A stretch of DNA of 64,000 bases from assembly GCF_027497175.1 (NCBI RefSeq), contig NZ_CP114901.1, forward strand, positions 3,286,001-3,350,000. The letters run 5' to 3'. The notes below the pieces were generated by a model. It was not told where the DNA came from. It made no database searches and was given only the letters and a program-made list of their open reading frames with translations. This document shows, one piece after another, positions 34,267-43,210 of the stretch. The DNA is from Verrucosispora sp. WMMD573 (GTDB lineage Bacteria > Actinomycetota > Actinomycetes > Mycobacteriales > Micromonosporaceae). Every line of letters starts with the position of its first letter. The first letter of the stretch is position 1. A program made the position numbers and the translations under genes.

Positions 34267-34434
34267 CCGGCGCCGCTCGGGCACTCACGATCTGAGCGCC
34301 TCCGGCAGTGGCTTGCGCGCGGGCGGCGAAGTCGGCGATGACCTGGGGTCATCCAACGCTCCAGGGCTCCCCGGTCCGCCGCACCGGACCGATCGCTGGT
34401 GTCCGGGTGCTCCGACCAGCGCACCTCGATGTGT

Positions 34435-35358
34435 CTACCCGGTGGCCAGGCCGGTCGTCGGGCCTGCGCCGGTGACGTTGAGGGCGAGTGAGTAGACCGA
34501 GGTCGTGGCCGTCACGAACAGCAGGTTGCGCTTACGGCCACCGAAGGCGAGGTTCGAGCAGATCTCCGGTAGCCGGAGCTTGCCGAGCAGGGTGCCCTCC
34601 TGGTCGAAGCAGTGCAGCCCGTCGTGGGCGGCGACCCACAGCCGCCCCTCCCGGTCGAGTCGAATCCCGTCGAACGACCCGGCGTCACAGTCGGCGAGCA
34701 CGCCACGGTCCCGCAGTGTCCCGTCGGAGTCCACGTCGAAGTGCCGGAGGTGCCGGCGTCGGGTGTCGGCGATGAACAGCCGACGCTCGTCGGCCGAGAA
34801 CGCCAGACCGTTGGGGCGCAGGAAGTCGTCGGCGACCCGTTCCACCCGACCGTCGGGCCGGCAGCGGTAGACGTGGCAGCCGTCCAGCTCCGAATCCGCC
34901 CGGTGCCCCTCGTAGTCGCTGTCGATGCCGTAGCTCGGGTCGGTGAACCACAACGAGCCGTCGCTGGTCTCCACGACGTCGTTCGGGCTGTTGAACCGCT
35001 TGCCCTGCCAACGGTCCGCCACCACGGTCAGCGACCCGTCGGGCTCGGTACGGGTGACCCGGCGGTGGCCATGCTCGCACGTCACGACGCGGCCGAGGCG
35101 GTCGATCGTACGGCCGTTGGGGTAGCCGGCGGGCGTCTGGAAGACGTCGCAGCGCCCGGTCAGCTCGTCCCAACGCAGCACCCGGTCATTCGGGATGTCA
35201 CTGAACAGCAGGCAGCGCCACGCGGGGGAGTACGCCGGCCCCTCCAGCCAACGCCCGCCGTCGAACAGTCGTTGCATCGCGTGGTCCCCGCTGACCGCCT
35301 GGAACCGCTCGTCCAGGACGTCCCAGCGGGTTGGTACGCGCTCGACCGAATTCATCAT
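34435..35358 (-). CDS. SMP-30/gluconolactonase family hydrolase
   Basis: A 307-residue six-bladed propeller. The family signatures are EGPAYSPAWRCLLFSDIPND (metal-ligand Glu), the SPNDVV segment, DPSYGID and RPNGLAFSADERRLFIADT, and AGSFDGIRLDREGRLWVAA (ligand Asp). It should hydrolyse a sugar lactone or similar ester using a divalent metal. ATG 35358 has GGGGGGT upstream. It stands alone; the serine protease gene upstream has its own terminator hairpin between them. Confidence 0.9.
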   Translation of the reverse strand: MMNSVERVPTRWDVLDERFQAVSGDHAMQRLFDGGRWLEGPAYSPAWRCLLFSDIPNDRVLRWDELTGRCDVFQTPAGYPNGRTIDRLGRVVTCEHGHRRVTRTEPDGSLTVVADRWQGKRFNSPNDVVETSDGSLWFTDPSYGIDSDYEGHRADSELDGCHVYRCRPDGRVERVADDFLRPNGLAFSADERRLFIADTRRRHLRHFDVDSDGTLRDRGVLADCDAGSFDGIRLDREGRLWVAAHDGLHCFDQEGTLLGKLRLPEICSNLAFGGRKRNLLFVTATTSVYSLALNVTGAGPTTGLATG

Positions 35359-35453
35359 GCACCCCCCGTGCCCGTGGCGAGCCTGGCGAAGGCCGTCGTA
35401 CCGGATGGTACGGCGGCCTCGGGTGGGCGGCCCCACGAGGGCCGGTGCGACCG

Positions 35454-35494
35454 GTGGCGGCCCGGGGTCGCGTGGTCCGCCACCGGGCCGCCAC
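35454..35494 (-). terminator. Hairpin after the serine protease gene
   Basis: Perfect 12-bp arms GTGGCGGCCCGG (35454-35465) and CCGGGCCGCCAC (35483-35494), 17-nt loop, 7 bp past the protease stop codon. Confidence 0.7.
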
Positions 35495-35501
35495 GGCGGT
35501 G

Positions 35502-36728
35502 TCAGCCGTTGTCGATCAGACTCGCGATCTCGTTGTAGATCAGGTGCGCCTTGGCCCCCTGGTTGGACGGACAGCCACCGAGATGGTGCAGGGCGATCAC
35601 CCGATGGCTGCTGTTCAGCACCGGTGAGCCCGAGTTGCCGCCGGAGGTGTCGCAGCTGTAGCTGATGTTCCAGGTGTTGTAGTTGGCGTTCCGGACGGTG
35701 CAGCGCGCGCCGTTCTGGGTGTCCTCGAAGATGGACAGACGCTTCGGGCTGCCGTCACCGTGCCCCGGGATGTACATCTGCGTCCCGGTGGTGGTGGCGG
35801 ACGTCGCCAGGTAGAGCGTGCCGAAGCCCTGGATGGCGGCGAAGTTGTTCACCGAGAACAGGGCGTAGTCGAGCTGGCTGGAGCCACCGCTGCTCACCCG
35901 GTAGAGCGTCGCACCACTCACCTTGGTGCCGGGCCCGGGGTTCGCGCCGCCGCAGGTGGCGCACTGGTAGTTGAACTGCATCTCGCTGCCGCTGACCGCG
36001 GACTGGGTCGAGAAGCAGTGTTTGTTGGTCAGCATGCGGTTGGTGTTGCCGACCCGCCAGGTGGTGCACATGCCGCCGCCACTGATCAGCAGCCGGGCCA
36101 CCGCGTTGCCCCGGGCGTACTCGGTGGGGTGGCTGCTCTGGTAGCAGACCACGTCGCGGCGGGCGTCGGTGCTGCAGACCGACTGGGTGGAGAAGTTGTG
36201 CTGACCGATCTCCGTGCGGTCGTAGCCGCGCCAGAACCGGTCGATGGTCGCGGCGCTGCCCCGGGAGGAACGGTTGCTGTGCAGCGTCACCACCGCCGTG
36301 TCGCCCTCCACCGACATCGCCCAGAAACCCGGCCGCCCGTCCGTGGTGTAGTCCGCGCCGGTCGCCCGGTTCAGGTGGCGGTCGTACCGGTAGCTCTCCC
36401 GACCATCCGGGCTCGACACGGTGACGTACTCCCCGGGAGCCAGCCGCAGCGAGCTGAAGTGCACCTTGATGTACGTGGCGCCCGGGTGCTGAATGACCTG
36501 GGTCCGGCTGGCGCGGGCGTACGACAGGGAACTGTCGACGGTGCGCAGCTCGCCTACGGTCGTCACGCCCTCGGCCGAGAACTGGTCGGACTCGGGCGCC
36601 CGGTCGGACAGTGGCGTGATCGGCCGCACCGGTTGTGCCGCGGCCGGGGCCGACAGCAGGGACAGGCCGAGTGTGCAGGCGGCGAGTGTGACGGTCGCGG
36701 TGCGTAGGCGGCGCAGGGCAGGTTTCAT
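35502..36728 (-). CDS. Secreted trypsin-fold serine protease (lysyl-endopeptidase-like)
   Basis: A 408-residue exported protease. It has an N-terminal signal peptide ending near AAAQPV, a pro-region of about 150 residues with RPGFWAMSVEGDTAVVTLH, and a catalytic part with His in RMLTNKHCF, Asp in SQLDYALFSV and Ser in DTSGGNSGSPVL. The order of motifs and the C-terminal HHLGG recall the lysyl endopeptidase (Achromobacter protease I) group. Several Cys pairs (CSTDARRDVVC, CATC) suggest disulphides. It probably cleaves proteins outside the cell. Confidence 0.9.
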   Translation of the reverse strand: MKPALRRLRTATVTLAACTLGLSLLSAPAAAQPVRPITPLSDRAPESDQFSAEGVTTVGELRTVDSSLSYARASRTQVIQHPGATYIKVHFSSLRLAPGEYVTVSSPDGRESYRYDRHLNRATGADYTTDGRPGFWAMSVEGDTAVVTLHSNRSSRGSAATIDRFWRGYDRTEIGQHNFSTQSVCSTDARRDVVCYQSSHPTEYARGNAVARLLISGGGMCTTWRVGNTNRMLTNKHCFSTQSAVSGSEMQFNYQCATCGGANPGPGTKVSGATLYRVSSGGSSQLDYALFSVNNFAAIQGFGTLYLATSATTTGTQMYIPGHGDGSPKRLSIFEDTQNGARCTVRNANYNTWNISYSCDTSGGNSGSPVLNSSHRVIALHHLGGCPSNQGAKAHLIYNEIASLIDNG

Positions 36729-36870
36729 CGTCGCTCCTCCCAGGAAGCGGAACCTGAACGATTCCTAAGCCTTCATACCGAAGCTGATCGATGTATGCAA
36801 GATAATCGATGAGTAATACCGCCTCTCGGCCCGTCTGTTGACGTAGAGCCGATCTGGGTACTGGAGGCAC

Positions 36871-37734
36871 ATGTTCGAGGGCTTCACTGACGAGCGGGTC
36901 GACGTGGGCGAGGTGGAGCTGCGCGTCCGGCACGCCGGGCGTGGTCCCGCCGTCCTGCTCGTGCACGGACATCCGCGTACCGGATCGACCTGGCACCGCG
37001 TCGCCCCGAGGCTGGTGGATCGCGGGTTCGCCGTGGTCTGCCCCGACATGCGGGGCTACGGCCGGTCCGGCAAGGCGCGGATCCTGCCGGATCACTCCCA
37101 GCAGTCCAAGCGCGTGGTGGCGGCGGACATGGTCCGACTCATGCACAAACTCGGCCACCCGACGTTCGCCGCCGTCGGGCACGATCGCGGTTGCTACGTG
37201 GCGCTGCGCCTGGCGCTCGACCATCCCGACACCGTCAGCCGGCTGGTGGTCATCGACGGCGTACCCATCAGCGAGGCTCTCGCCAGGTGCGACGCGACGT
37301 TCGCCCGGAACTGGTACCACTGGTTCTTCTTCGCCCAGCCGGACAAGCCGGAACGGGCCATCGGCGCCGATCCCGACGCCTGGTACGGCGACAAGGCGCG
37401 ACCGGATCGAATGGGAACTGACAACCACCGGGAGTTCCGGCAGGCCATCCACGACCCGGCGACGGTACGGGCGATGCTGGAGGACTACCGCGCCGGCCTC
37501 GGGGTCGACCGGATGCACGAGGAGGCCGACCGGCGGGCCGGGCGTACGGTCCGGTGCCCCACCCTGCTGCTCTGGTCGACTCGGGACGACCTGGAGGATC
37601 TCTACGGCGACCCGCTCGCCGTCTGGCGTCCCTGGGCCGACGATCTGCGCGGCCATCCGATCGAGTCCGGGCATCACGTCGCCGAGGAGAACCCCGAGGA
37701 CCTGACCGCCGCCCTGTACCACTTCCTCGCCTGA
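36871..37734 (+). CDS. Alpha/beta hydrolase resembling fluoroacetate/haloacetate dehalogenases
   Basis: A 287-residue hydrolase with VHGHPRTGSTWHRVAP (oxyanion region), nucleophile Asp105 in VGHDRGCYVA and a C-terminal His in ESGHHVAEENP. An Asp nucleophile with HDRG, plus the pair His150-Trp151 in NWYHWFFFAQ, matches the halide pocket of fluoroacetate dehalogenase. The second substrate-carboxylate Arg of that enzyme (HDRGxR) is Tyr109 here, so the true substrate may differ; epoxide hydrolysis is the alternative. The gene is divergent from the protease gene across 142 bp. Confidence 0.82.
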   Translation: MFEGFTDERVDVGEVELRVRHAGRGPAVLLVHGHPRTGSTWHRVAPRLVDRGFAVVCPDMRGYGRSGKARILPDHSQQSKRVVAADMVRLMHKLGHPTFAAVGHDRGCYVALRLALDHPDTVSRLVVIDGVPISEALARCDATFARNWYHWFFFAQPDKPERAIGADPDAWYGDKARPDRMGTDNHREFRQAIHDPATVRAMLEDYRAGLGVDRMHEEADRRAGRTVRCPTLLLWSTRDDLEDLYGDPLAVWRPWADDLRGHPIESGHHVAEENPEDLTAALYHFLA

Positions 37735-37762
37735 CCGGGCCGACAGCGACGACCCCCGGCCT

Positions 37763-37796
37763 CCTGGCGCTGGCGTGCACACCAGCGTGAGCCAGG
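37763..37796. terminator. Hairpin between convergent genes
   Basis: CCTGG-CGCTGG (37763-37773) pairs with CCAGCG (37782-37787) and CCAGG (37792-37796), with a small bulge. It lies between the dehalogenase-like gene and the convergent hypothetical gene. Confidence 0.5.
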
Positions 37797-37856
37797 GGGG
37801 CGGGCCCGTCGGTCGCGCCGCGCTCGGGTCAGCGGTGCAGGCGGTACGCCGCCGGA

Positions 37857-39119
37857 TCAGGACGCCTGACGTCGGAGGTGTTCGGCGAAGGCGGACTGAC
37901 TGCCCAGCATGACCATGATCGCGTTGCGGTAGGCGACCGACGCCCACAGGTGCAGTTCCTCGTCGTCGAGGCCGCCGAAGATGCCGGCGAGGGCCCTGCG
38001 CGCGCGGCGGTCGAGGACCTTCTGCGGTCGGGCGAGCAGTTCGCCCTCGCGGCGCAGCGCGTTGAGGTAGGCGGCCACGGCCGAGGTGTACGCGGGACCG
38101 CCGAGCTCCTCCAACATGCCGAACTCGAAGAGGTGCAGCGCCGCCTCCGACTCCCAGTCCGGATCACGCTGGACGTGACGGATCAGCATCACGTGCCGCG
38201 CCTCGAACAACAGCAGGATTCCACGGCCGAGCCGACTCAGCGGCCGGCGGCTCGACGGCAGCCGCAACGTGCGTACCGGTCGTCCGGCGGCCACGTCCAC
38301 CGCACCGGCGAAGTTGGGCATCCGCTCGCCGCCGGGCACCGGATCGGGTACCAGGCACACCCGATCCGCGTAGACCAGGTCATGCCGACCGGAGAGCGAC
38401 CGCATCGCCGTCGCGGCAACCTCGTCGAAGGGACGGTCGTCGGCCGGTGCGCCCGGGTCGAGGGCGTAGACCATGCCGGGCAGGCCGGCCGTAGGGACAC
38501 CCAGGACCGCTGAACTCCGCAGGAAGCCCCACGTCGTTGCGGCCCATCGGCTGCGCCGGGCCACCTCGGCGGCGGTGTCCCGCCAGTCGCGGGCGAGCCG
38601 CAGCCGCTCCCGGACGTCGGCGGCGTCGGTCACCTCCAGCAACCCCCGAGGCAGCGCCGCCACGGGATCCACGTCGAGCGGATCGGTGACCACGGACGGA
38701 CCGATCGCCGCGTGTTCGGCGCAGTCCGCATCGGTGTGCGGATCGCCGGTCGCGCCGTGACAGTCTCCCAGCCAGGTGGCCTCACGACTCACCGACTGCC
38801 GGGCGAACGCCGGCGCCGGCAACATGCCGGCGCGCAGGACCCGCTCGTACTGCACCCGGGCCCGGGCCGTCCGCAACATGTCGAGCGGCAGGACCGGGGC
38901 CAGTTTCAGGACCGCCTCGATGATCAGGCAGTGCGGGCAGACGGGCCCGTCCGGGTCGATCACGCGGAACTCCCGCAGCTGGTCGAGACCGGGCTGCTCC
39001 CACTGCACGCCGATGGCACCGCCCTCACGCAGCATCAGGTAGAGGTGAGTGGTGGCCTGCCGTTCCTGGGTGACGGCCACGATCTCGTCGAGGAACCGCC
39101 GCCGGCTGATCTGCTCCAC
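37857..39119 (-). CDS. Hypothetical protein, 420 residues
   Basis: The family was not recognised. The protein has an N-terminal segment with a CPHC pair (GPVCPHCLII) and a further CHGATGDPHTDADC stretch that could bind a metal, then a helical C-terminal half rich in Leu/Arg with no signal peptide or membrane segment. The start is GTG 39119. Codon use looks normal for the region. It is divergent from the MFS gene, with no visible functional link. Confidence 0.7.
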   Translation of the reverse strand: MEQISRRRFLDEIVAVTQERQATTHLYLMLREGGAIGVQWEQPGLDQLREFRVIDPDGPVCPHCLIIEAVLKLAPVLPLDMLRTARARVQYERVLRAGMLPAPAFARQSVSREATWLGDCHGATGDPHTDADCAEHAAIGPSVVTDPLDVDPVAALPRGLLEVTDAADVRERLRLARDWRDTAAEVARRSRWAATTWGFLRSSAVLGVPTAGLPGMVYALDPGAPADDRPFDEVAATAMRSLSGRHDLVYADRVCLVPDPVPGGERMPNFAGAVDVAAGRPVRTLRLPSSRRPLSRLGRGILLLFEARHVMLIRHVQRDPDWESEAALHLFEFGMLEELGGPAYTSAVAAYLNALRREGELLARPQKVLDRRARRALAGIFGGLDDEELHLWASVAYRNAIMVMLGSQSAFAEHLRRQAS

Positions 39120-39243
39120 CGGGTCACTGTATCGACCGACGTCGTGTCCATGGACGCGTCGCGACCCGGGCGAAAACCGGTGTCGGCAAACGGACTCGGG
39201 TGACTATCGTCGCGTCGACATCCGTCGAAGGACAGGAGTTGAG

Positions 39244-39300
39244 ATGCGCCTCGACCTGGTCACGGCCCCCGCTCCGGCGCGAGAGTCCACCGTGCGCTGA
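39244..39300 (+). CDS. Possible 18-residue leader peptide upstream of the MFS gene
   Basis: An ATG at 39244 with AGGAG at 8 nt upstream opens an 18-codon frame ending in TGA at 39300. A stem GCTCC/GGAGC lies about 40 bp downstream, before the MFS ribosome-binding site. This layout resembles translational-attenuation leaders of efflux genes. It is not supported by homology. Confidence 0.35.
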   Translation: MRLDLVTAPAPARESTVR

Positions 39301-39397
39301 CCTTTGCGGATCGCCGTCGGTCCACCGGCGGCGGCGGTGCTCCTCGCTGCGGAGCGGTCCCCTGACGGCCGTTTCCCTTCCCGATCGAGGAGCAATC

Positions 39398-40624
39398 TTG
39401 CGTGCCCTGATATCCGCGCGTCTCGGCGCGGACTTCGCCAAACTCTGGACCGCCTCGGCGGTGTCCAACGTCGGCGACGGCATCACCATGGCGGCCGGCC
39501 CGCTGCTGGTCGCCTCCATCACCGACAGCCCGGCGCTGATCGCCGGTGCCGTCTTCGTGCAACAGCTGCCCTGGTTGTTGTTCGCCCTGCTCAGTGGTGC
39601 CTACGTGGACCGGCTCGACCGGCGTCGCCTGGTGGTGACGGTGAACCTGGCACGGGCCGTCGCGCTCGCCACGCTTACCGTCACCGTCGCCACCGAGACC
39701 GTCACGGTGGTCGTCTGCTACGCGGTGCTGTTCCTGCTCGGTACGGGGGAGACGCTGGCCGACACCGCCATGGGTGCGCTGTTGCCGTCGGTGGTCGCCC
39801 CGGACCGGCTGCCGAGCGCGAACGCGCGGCTCTACGCCACCTTCACCATCGGCAACCAGTTCCTGGCCAAGCCGTTGGGTGCCGGGCTGTTCGTCATCGC
39901 CGCGGCGGCGCCGTTCGGCCTCAACGCACTCACGTTCGCCGTCGCCGCGTTGCTGCTGACGAGGATGCGACCGGCCCCGGCACCGGCGGCCACGACGCAC
40001 GCGGCGGTGGTCCGCTCGATCGGCGAGGGGGTGCGCTGGCTGTGGCGGCACCGGTTGCTGCGGACTCTGGCCCTGAGCATGGGCGTGGCTAACGTCGCCT
40101 TCTGCGTCGCCTTCGCGGTGTTCGTGCTCTACTGCCGGCAGCGTCTGGGCGTCTCCGACGTCGGTTACGGCTTCCTGCTCACCGCGTTCGCGGTCGGTGG
40201 GCTGGCCGGCACGGCGGCGGCGACCCGACTCGTCCGGAGGGTCGGACGAACCGCGGTGCTGCGGGGCGGGCTGGTCATCGAGATGGTCACGCACCTGATC
40301 CTGGCGACCACGACCGCGGTATGGGTCGTGGTGGTCGTCCTGGTCGTGTTCAGCGCGCACGGCATGGTCTGGGGAGTCACCGTCGCGTCGCTGCGGCAAC
40401 GGCTGGTGCCGTCCCGGTTGCTCGGCCGGGTCGGCAGCGCGTACGCGGTGCTCGATCTTGGCGGGGCGGCGGTCGGCTCCCTCCTGGGTGGCCTGATCGC
40501 CGCCGTGTGGGGCGTCACGACCCCGTTCTGGATCGCCGGGGTGACGATGGCGGTCGTCGTTCTCGCCGCCTGGCGGCCGCTGACCCAGAGTCCAAACCGG
40601 TCGGAGACTATCGAAGAGAGCTGA
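39398..40624 (+). CDS. MFS transporter (MFS_3/EntS-like efflux)
   Basis: A 408-residue protein with about twelve transmembrane segments; the first carries FAKLWTASAVSNVGDGITMA and a loop reads GAYVDRLDRRRLVV, typical of macrolide/enterobactin-type exporters. TTG 39398 was chosen because CGAGGAG stands 5 nt before it and the protein start (LRALISARLGADF) then fits the family; upstream codons have no support. It probably exports a small amphiphilic compound. It is followed after 50 bp by the diguanylate cyclase gene. Confidence 0.88.
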   Translation: MRALISARLGADFAKLWTASAVSNVGDGITMAAGPLLVASITDSPALIAGAVFVQQLPWLLFALLSGAYVDRLDRRRLVVTVNLARAVALATLTVTVATETVTVVVCYAVLFLLGTGETLADTAMGALLPSVVAPDRLPSANARLYATFTIGNQFLAKPLGAGLFVIAAAAPFGLNALTFAVAALLLTRMRPAPAPAATTHAAVVRSIGEGVRWLWRHRLLRTLALSMGVANVAFCVAFAVFVLYCRQRLGVSDVGYGFLLTAFAVGGLAGTAAATRLVRRVGRTAVLRGGLVIEMVTHLILATTTAVWVVVVVLVVFSAHGMVWGVTVASLRQRLVPSRLLGRVGSAYAVLDLGGAAVGSLLGGLIAAVWGVTTPFWIAGVTMAVVVLAAWRPLTQSPNRSETIEES

Positions 40625-40674
40625 TTACCGTACCATCGGGCTGTTCTTCCCTGGGCGGGTGCGGAGGAGACCGC

Positions 40675-42267
40675 ATGGACGATGTGAACCTCCGAGCCCT
40701 GCGGCTGCTGGAGGAGGCGCAGGCCGGTGGCGCGTCCCAGGTGCTGGCGGAGGCGGTCGCGGCGCTGGAGGCACCGACCGGCGAACTGCGCGACGGCCCG
40801 GCGGCGATGCATTTCGCCCGTGTCGTGGCGCTGACCCGGCTCGGTGACCTGCGGGCCGCGATCGCCGCCGCCGATCTGATGCTTGTCGCCGCCGAGCGGG
40901 AGAACAGCGCCGGGTGGCGCTCCTGCGCACTGTCACTTCGCGCCGACCGGCGGCTTCGCCTCGGCGACCAGGACATCGCCGAGTACGACATTGAGGCCGT
41001 CCTGCGGGACCTCGTCCGCGCGGAGACGGCCTTGTTGGCCGGCGAACCGGATCCGGTGATCGAGGGCAACGCCCGCACCGGGCTGGCGATCGGATACGCG
41101 AAGCTGCGCCTCTACGAGCTGGCGGCGCCACAGTTCCAGGCGGCATACGAGACGACCTGCCGACCCGGGTACCCGGACAATGGCAACCGGGCGATGTGGC
41201 TGTGCAACCTCGCGGAACTCAACCTCATGTGGGCCCTGGAGTTGTACCAGGTGGGTCGGGTCGCCGAGGCGGAGAAGCACACCACGGTGGCCGAGGAGCA
41301 CGCGGTGCGGGCGATGACGGAAGCCTCCGGCCCCAAGGCCGAGGTGTGGCGGCTCGCGGCGTCGCTGTTCGCGGCGTGCGCCCGCGCCGACCGCCAGGAC
41401 CCGGCCGGTGCGGCGGAGGACATCCCCCGGGTCCTGGCGTCGCTACAGGAGCACGGCGTCGAGCAGCGACACCAGGAGCAACTGCTGTGCCGGTCGTTCC
41501 ACGCCGTCGCGCTCAGCCGGTCCGGGCGGCCGGGTGAGGCGTTGCGCGTCATCCAGGAGGCGGTGACCGGCCTGTCGCCCGACAACGACTGGTTGATCAC
41601 GGCGGCGCTGCACCGTACGCACGCGGTGCTGCTGGCGAAGACCGGGGCACGCGACGCGCTGCCGGGCCTCACCTACGGAGACGCGCTCGCGGAACTGCTG
41701 TGGCGTCAGCGACACCGCTGGCTGCACGCGGCGGTGACCATGCAGTCCTACGACGTGCTGCGGTGGCAGCACGAGCGGGCCGAACGGGCCGCGCGGATCG
41801 ACCCGCTCACCGGGGTGGCCAACCGGCGGGGTCTGGACAGCTTCCTGGAGCGCCTGGCCACCCCCACGGCGGCCGGGACCGATCCGGTGGCGGTGCTGAT
41901 CGTGGACGTGGACCGGTTCAAGGACATCAACGACTCGTTGGGGCACGCCATCGGCGACGACGTGCTGCGAGCGGTGGCGCAGCTGGTCGCGACGAGTGTC
42001 CGCCGGGACGACTTCGTCGCCCGGCTGGGCGGTGACGAGTTCGTCGCGATCCTGCCGGGGGCGGATCTCGGCGCCGCTGAGCAGGTCGCCCAGCGGGCCG
42101 TCGACGCCGTGGCCGGGATGGCGGCGTGGCGGGTGACGGTAAGCGTCGGGGTGGCCGGCGGTTCCGCGTACACCCTCGGAGAGACCCTGGCCCACGCGGA
42201 CGGCGCGATGTACGCGGCGAAGCGGGCGGGCGGAAACCGGATGAGCAGCCGCCACCCCGGCACCTGA
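40675..42267 (+). CDS. Diguanylate cyclase with N-terminal TPR-like domain (TPR-GGDEF)
   Basis: A 530-residue protein. Residues 1-360 are helical repeats of TPR type (GNARTGLAIGYAKLRLYELA, LALELYQVGR-like units). Residues 375-525 form a GGDEF domain with DPLTGVANRRGLDSFLERL, DVDRFKDINDSLGHAIGDDVL and the active-site RLGGDEFVAILP at about 450-460. RRDD sits five residues before GGDEF, the RxxD inhibitory site for product feedback. It makes c-di-GMP and is probably switched by protein binding to the TPR part. ATG 40675 follows GGAGGAG. Confidence 0.93.
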   Translation: MDDVNLRALRLLEEAQAGGASQVLAEAVAALEAPTGELRDGPAAMHFARVVALTRLGDLRAAIAAADLMLVAAERENSAGWRSCALSLRADRRLRLGDQDIAEYDIEAVLRDLVRAETALLAGEPDPVIEGNARTGLAIGYAKLRLYELAAPQFQAAYETTCRPGYPDNGNRAMWLCNLAELNLMWALELYQVGRVAEAEKHTTVAEEHAVRAMTEASGPKAEVWRLAASLFAACARADRQDPAGAAEDIPRVLASLQEHGVEQRHQEQLLCRSFHAVALSRSGRPGEALRVIQEAVTGLSPDNDWLITAALHRTHAVLLAKTGARDALPGLTYGDALAELLWRQRHRWLHAAVTMQSYDVLRWQHERAERAARIDPLTGVANRRGLDSFLERLATPTAAGTDPVAVLIVDVDRFKDINDSLGHAIGDDVLRAVAQLVATSVRRDDFVARLGGDEFVAILPGADLGAAEQVAQRAVDAVAGMAAWRVTVSVGVAGGSAYTLGETLAHADGAMYAAKRAGGNRMSSRHPGT

Positions 42268-42457
42268 CCGCGGATCGCGCCGTTGCTGCCGGCCGGTACC
42301 CGCCCCGACACGCTCGACGGGCTGACCGCCGCCGGGCTGCCGGCATCGCAGGGGCCACCGACAAGCGTGCTCTACTCACCGGGGGTGCCGGTCGCCTTCG
42401 GCCCGCCGACCAGCGTGCATCAGCCCAGAGCCTGATCAGCAGGCGATCGCCGGCGAC

Positions 42458-42757
42458 TCAGGCCGCCGCGTCGCGTGGCTTGAAACTGACGCTGAGGCTC
42501 ACGTCCAAGGCCGCCGCCAACCGCTCCAACACGGGCAGGGTCGGGACGGTGCCGCCGGCCTCGAACCGTGCGACCGCCGACTGCGTCATCCCCGATTCCT
42601 TGGCAAGCTGTGCCTGACTCCAACCTCGGCGCTCACGAAGCTCCCGAATCGCACGACCGAGTTCGAACGCCAACTGCGTCGCGTCGTACGCCTCCGCCGC
42701 CCCCGGCTCGGCCATCCGCCGCTCCCGCAGCGAGGCCCAATCACCACGCTCGCCCAT
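42458..42757 (-). CDS. XRE-family antitoxin (HigA-like)
   Basis: A 99-residue DNA-binding protein with an XRE helix-turn-helix (ELRERRGWSQAQLAKESGMT, then QSAVARFEAGG). It follows the HigB-like toxin gene by 3 bp, toxin first, as in HigBA pairs. The likely operator is the palindrome at 43109-43124 at the start of the toxin gene. It would neutralise the toxin and repress the operon. Confidence 0.88.
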   Translation of the reverse strand: MGERGDWASLRERRMAEPGAAEAYDATQLAFELGRAIRELRERRGWSQAQLAKESGMTQSAVARFEAGGTVPTLPVLERLAAALDVSLSVSFKPRDAAA

Positions 42758-42760
42758 GAT

Positions 42761-43110
42761 CTAGCTCTCCTTCTCCACGATGCGGTGCGCCCCATCAATG
42801 CATCTGGCCAGACCCGGCGTGCTCGGTCGACCTCTCGCTCGTCGCGCATACGCGTCTTGTGAAAGACGGTCAGCAAGGTGATCCGCTTGTCCGACGCGAT
42901 CCAGTAGGTGATCCTGACTGCTTGCCGCCCCAGGTAGGACCGCAACTCGCGTAGCTTCCCATCCAGCTGTTTCGTGTACGGCTCGCCCAGCAGTGGCCCT
43001 TGTTCGGCCAGTGGGTCGACGTAGAATGCCGCACGAGCAAACAGTGCAACCGGCAGGCCCTCCAACCACTTTTCGACTTCCGGCTCTGACTCAATGGCAC
43101 CCCAAGCCAT
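42761..43110 (-). pseudogene. HigB/RelE-like toxin gene with apparent frameshift
   Basis: From ATG 43110 the frame encodes a Gp49/HigB-type toxin: AWGAIESEPEVEKWLEGLP at the N-terminus and ITLLTVFHKTRMRDEREVDR later. Near 42810 the frame slips: the expected C-terminus ARCIDGAHRIVEKES and its TAG at 42761 occur in the neighbouring frame, while the original frame runs on through the antitoxin gene to 42586. A one-base change would restore a 115-residue toxin ending 3 bp before the antitoxin start. It is an inactivated toxin, a sequencing error, or a slippage site. Confidence 0.65.
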
Positions 43111-43124
43111 AGCATCGATGCTAT
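43109..43124. promoter_or_regulatory. Palindromic operator of the toxin-antitoxin operon
   Basis: ATAGCATCGATGCTAT is a perfect 16-bp palindrome overlapping the toxin start codon, a usual place for autorepression by a HigA-type antitoxin. Confidence 0.65.
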
Positions 43125-43210
43125 ATGAGCCAAGCATCGTCGCCGAAGAGGGTGGACGGGTCGCGATGGCGCTCGTCCGCACGCGGTGGACGCTCGGGTT
43201 GCGCGGCGGA

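Noticed and set aside
42268..42457. Plus-strand coding-like tail after the diguanylate cyclase
   Set aside because: A frame with PAGTRPDTLDGLTAAGLP looks faintly like a protein end but has no start, family or ribosome-binding site; too weak to annotate.
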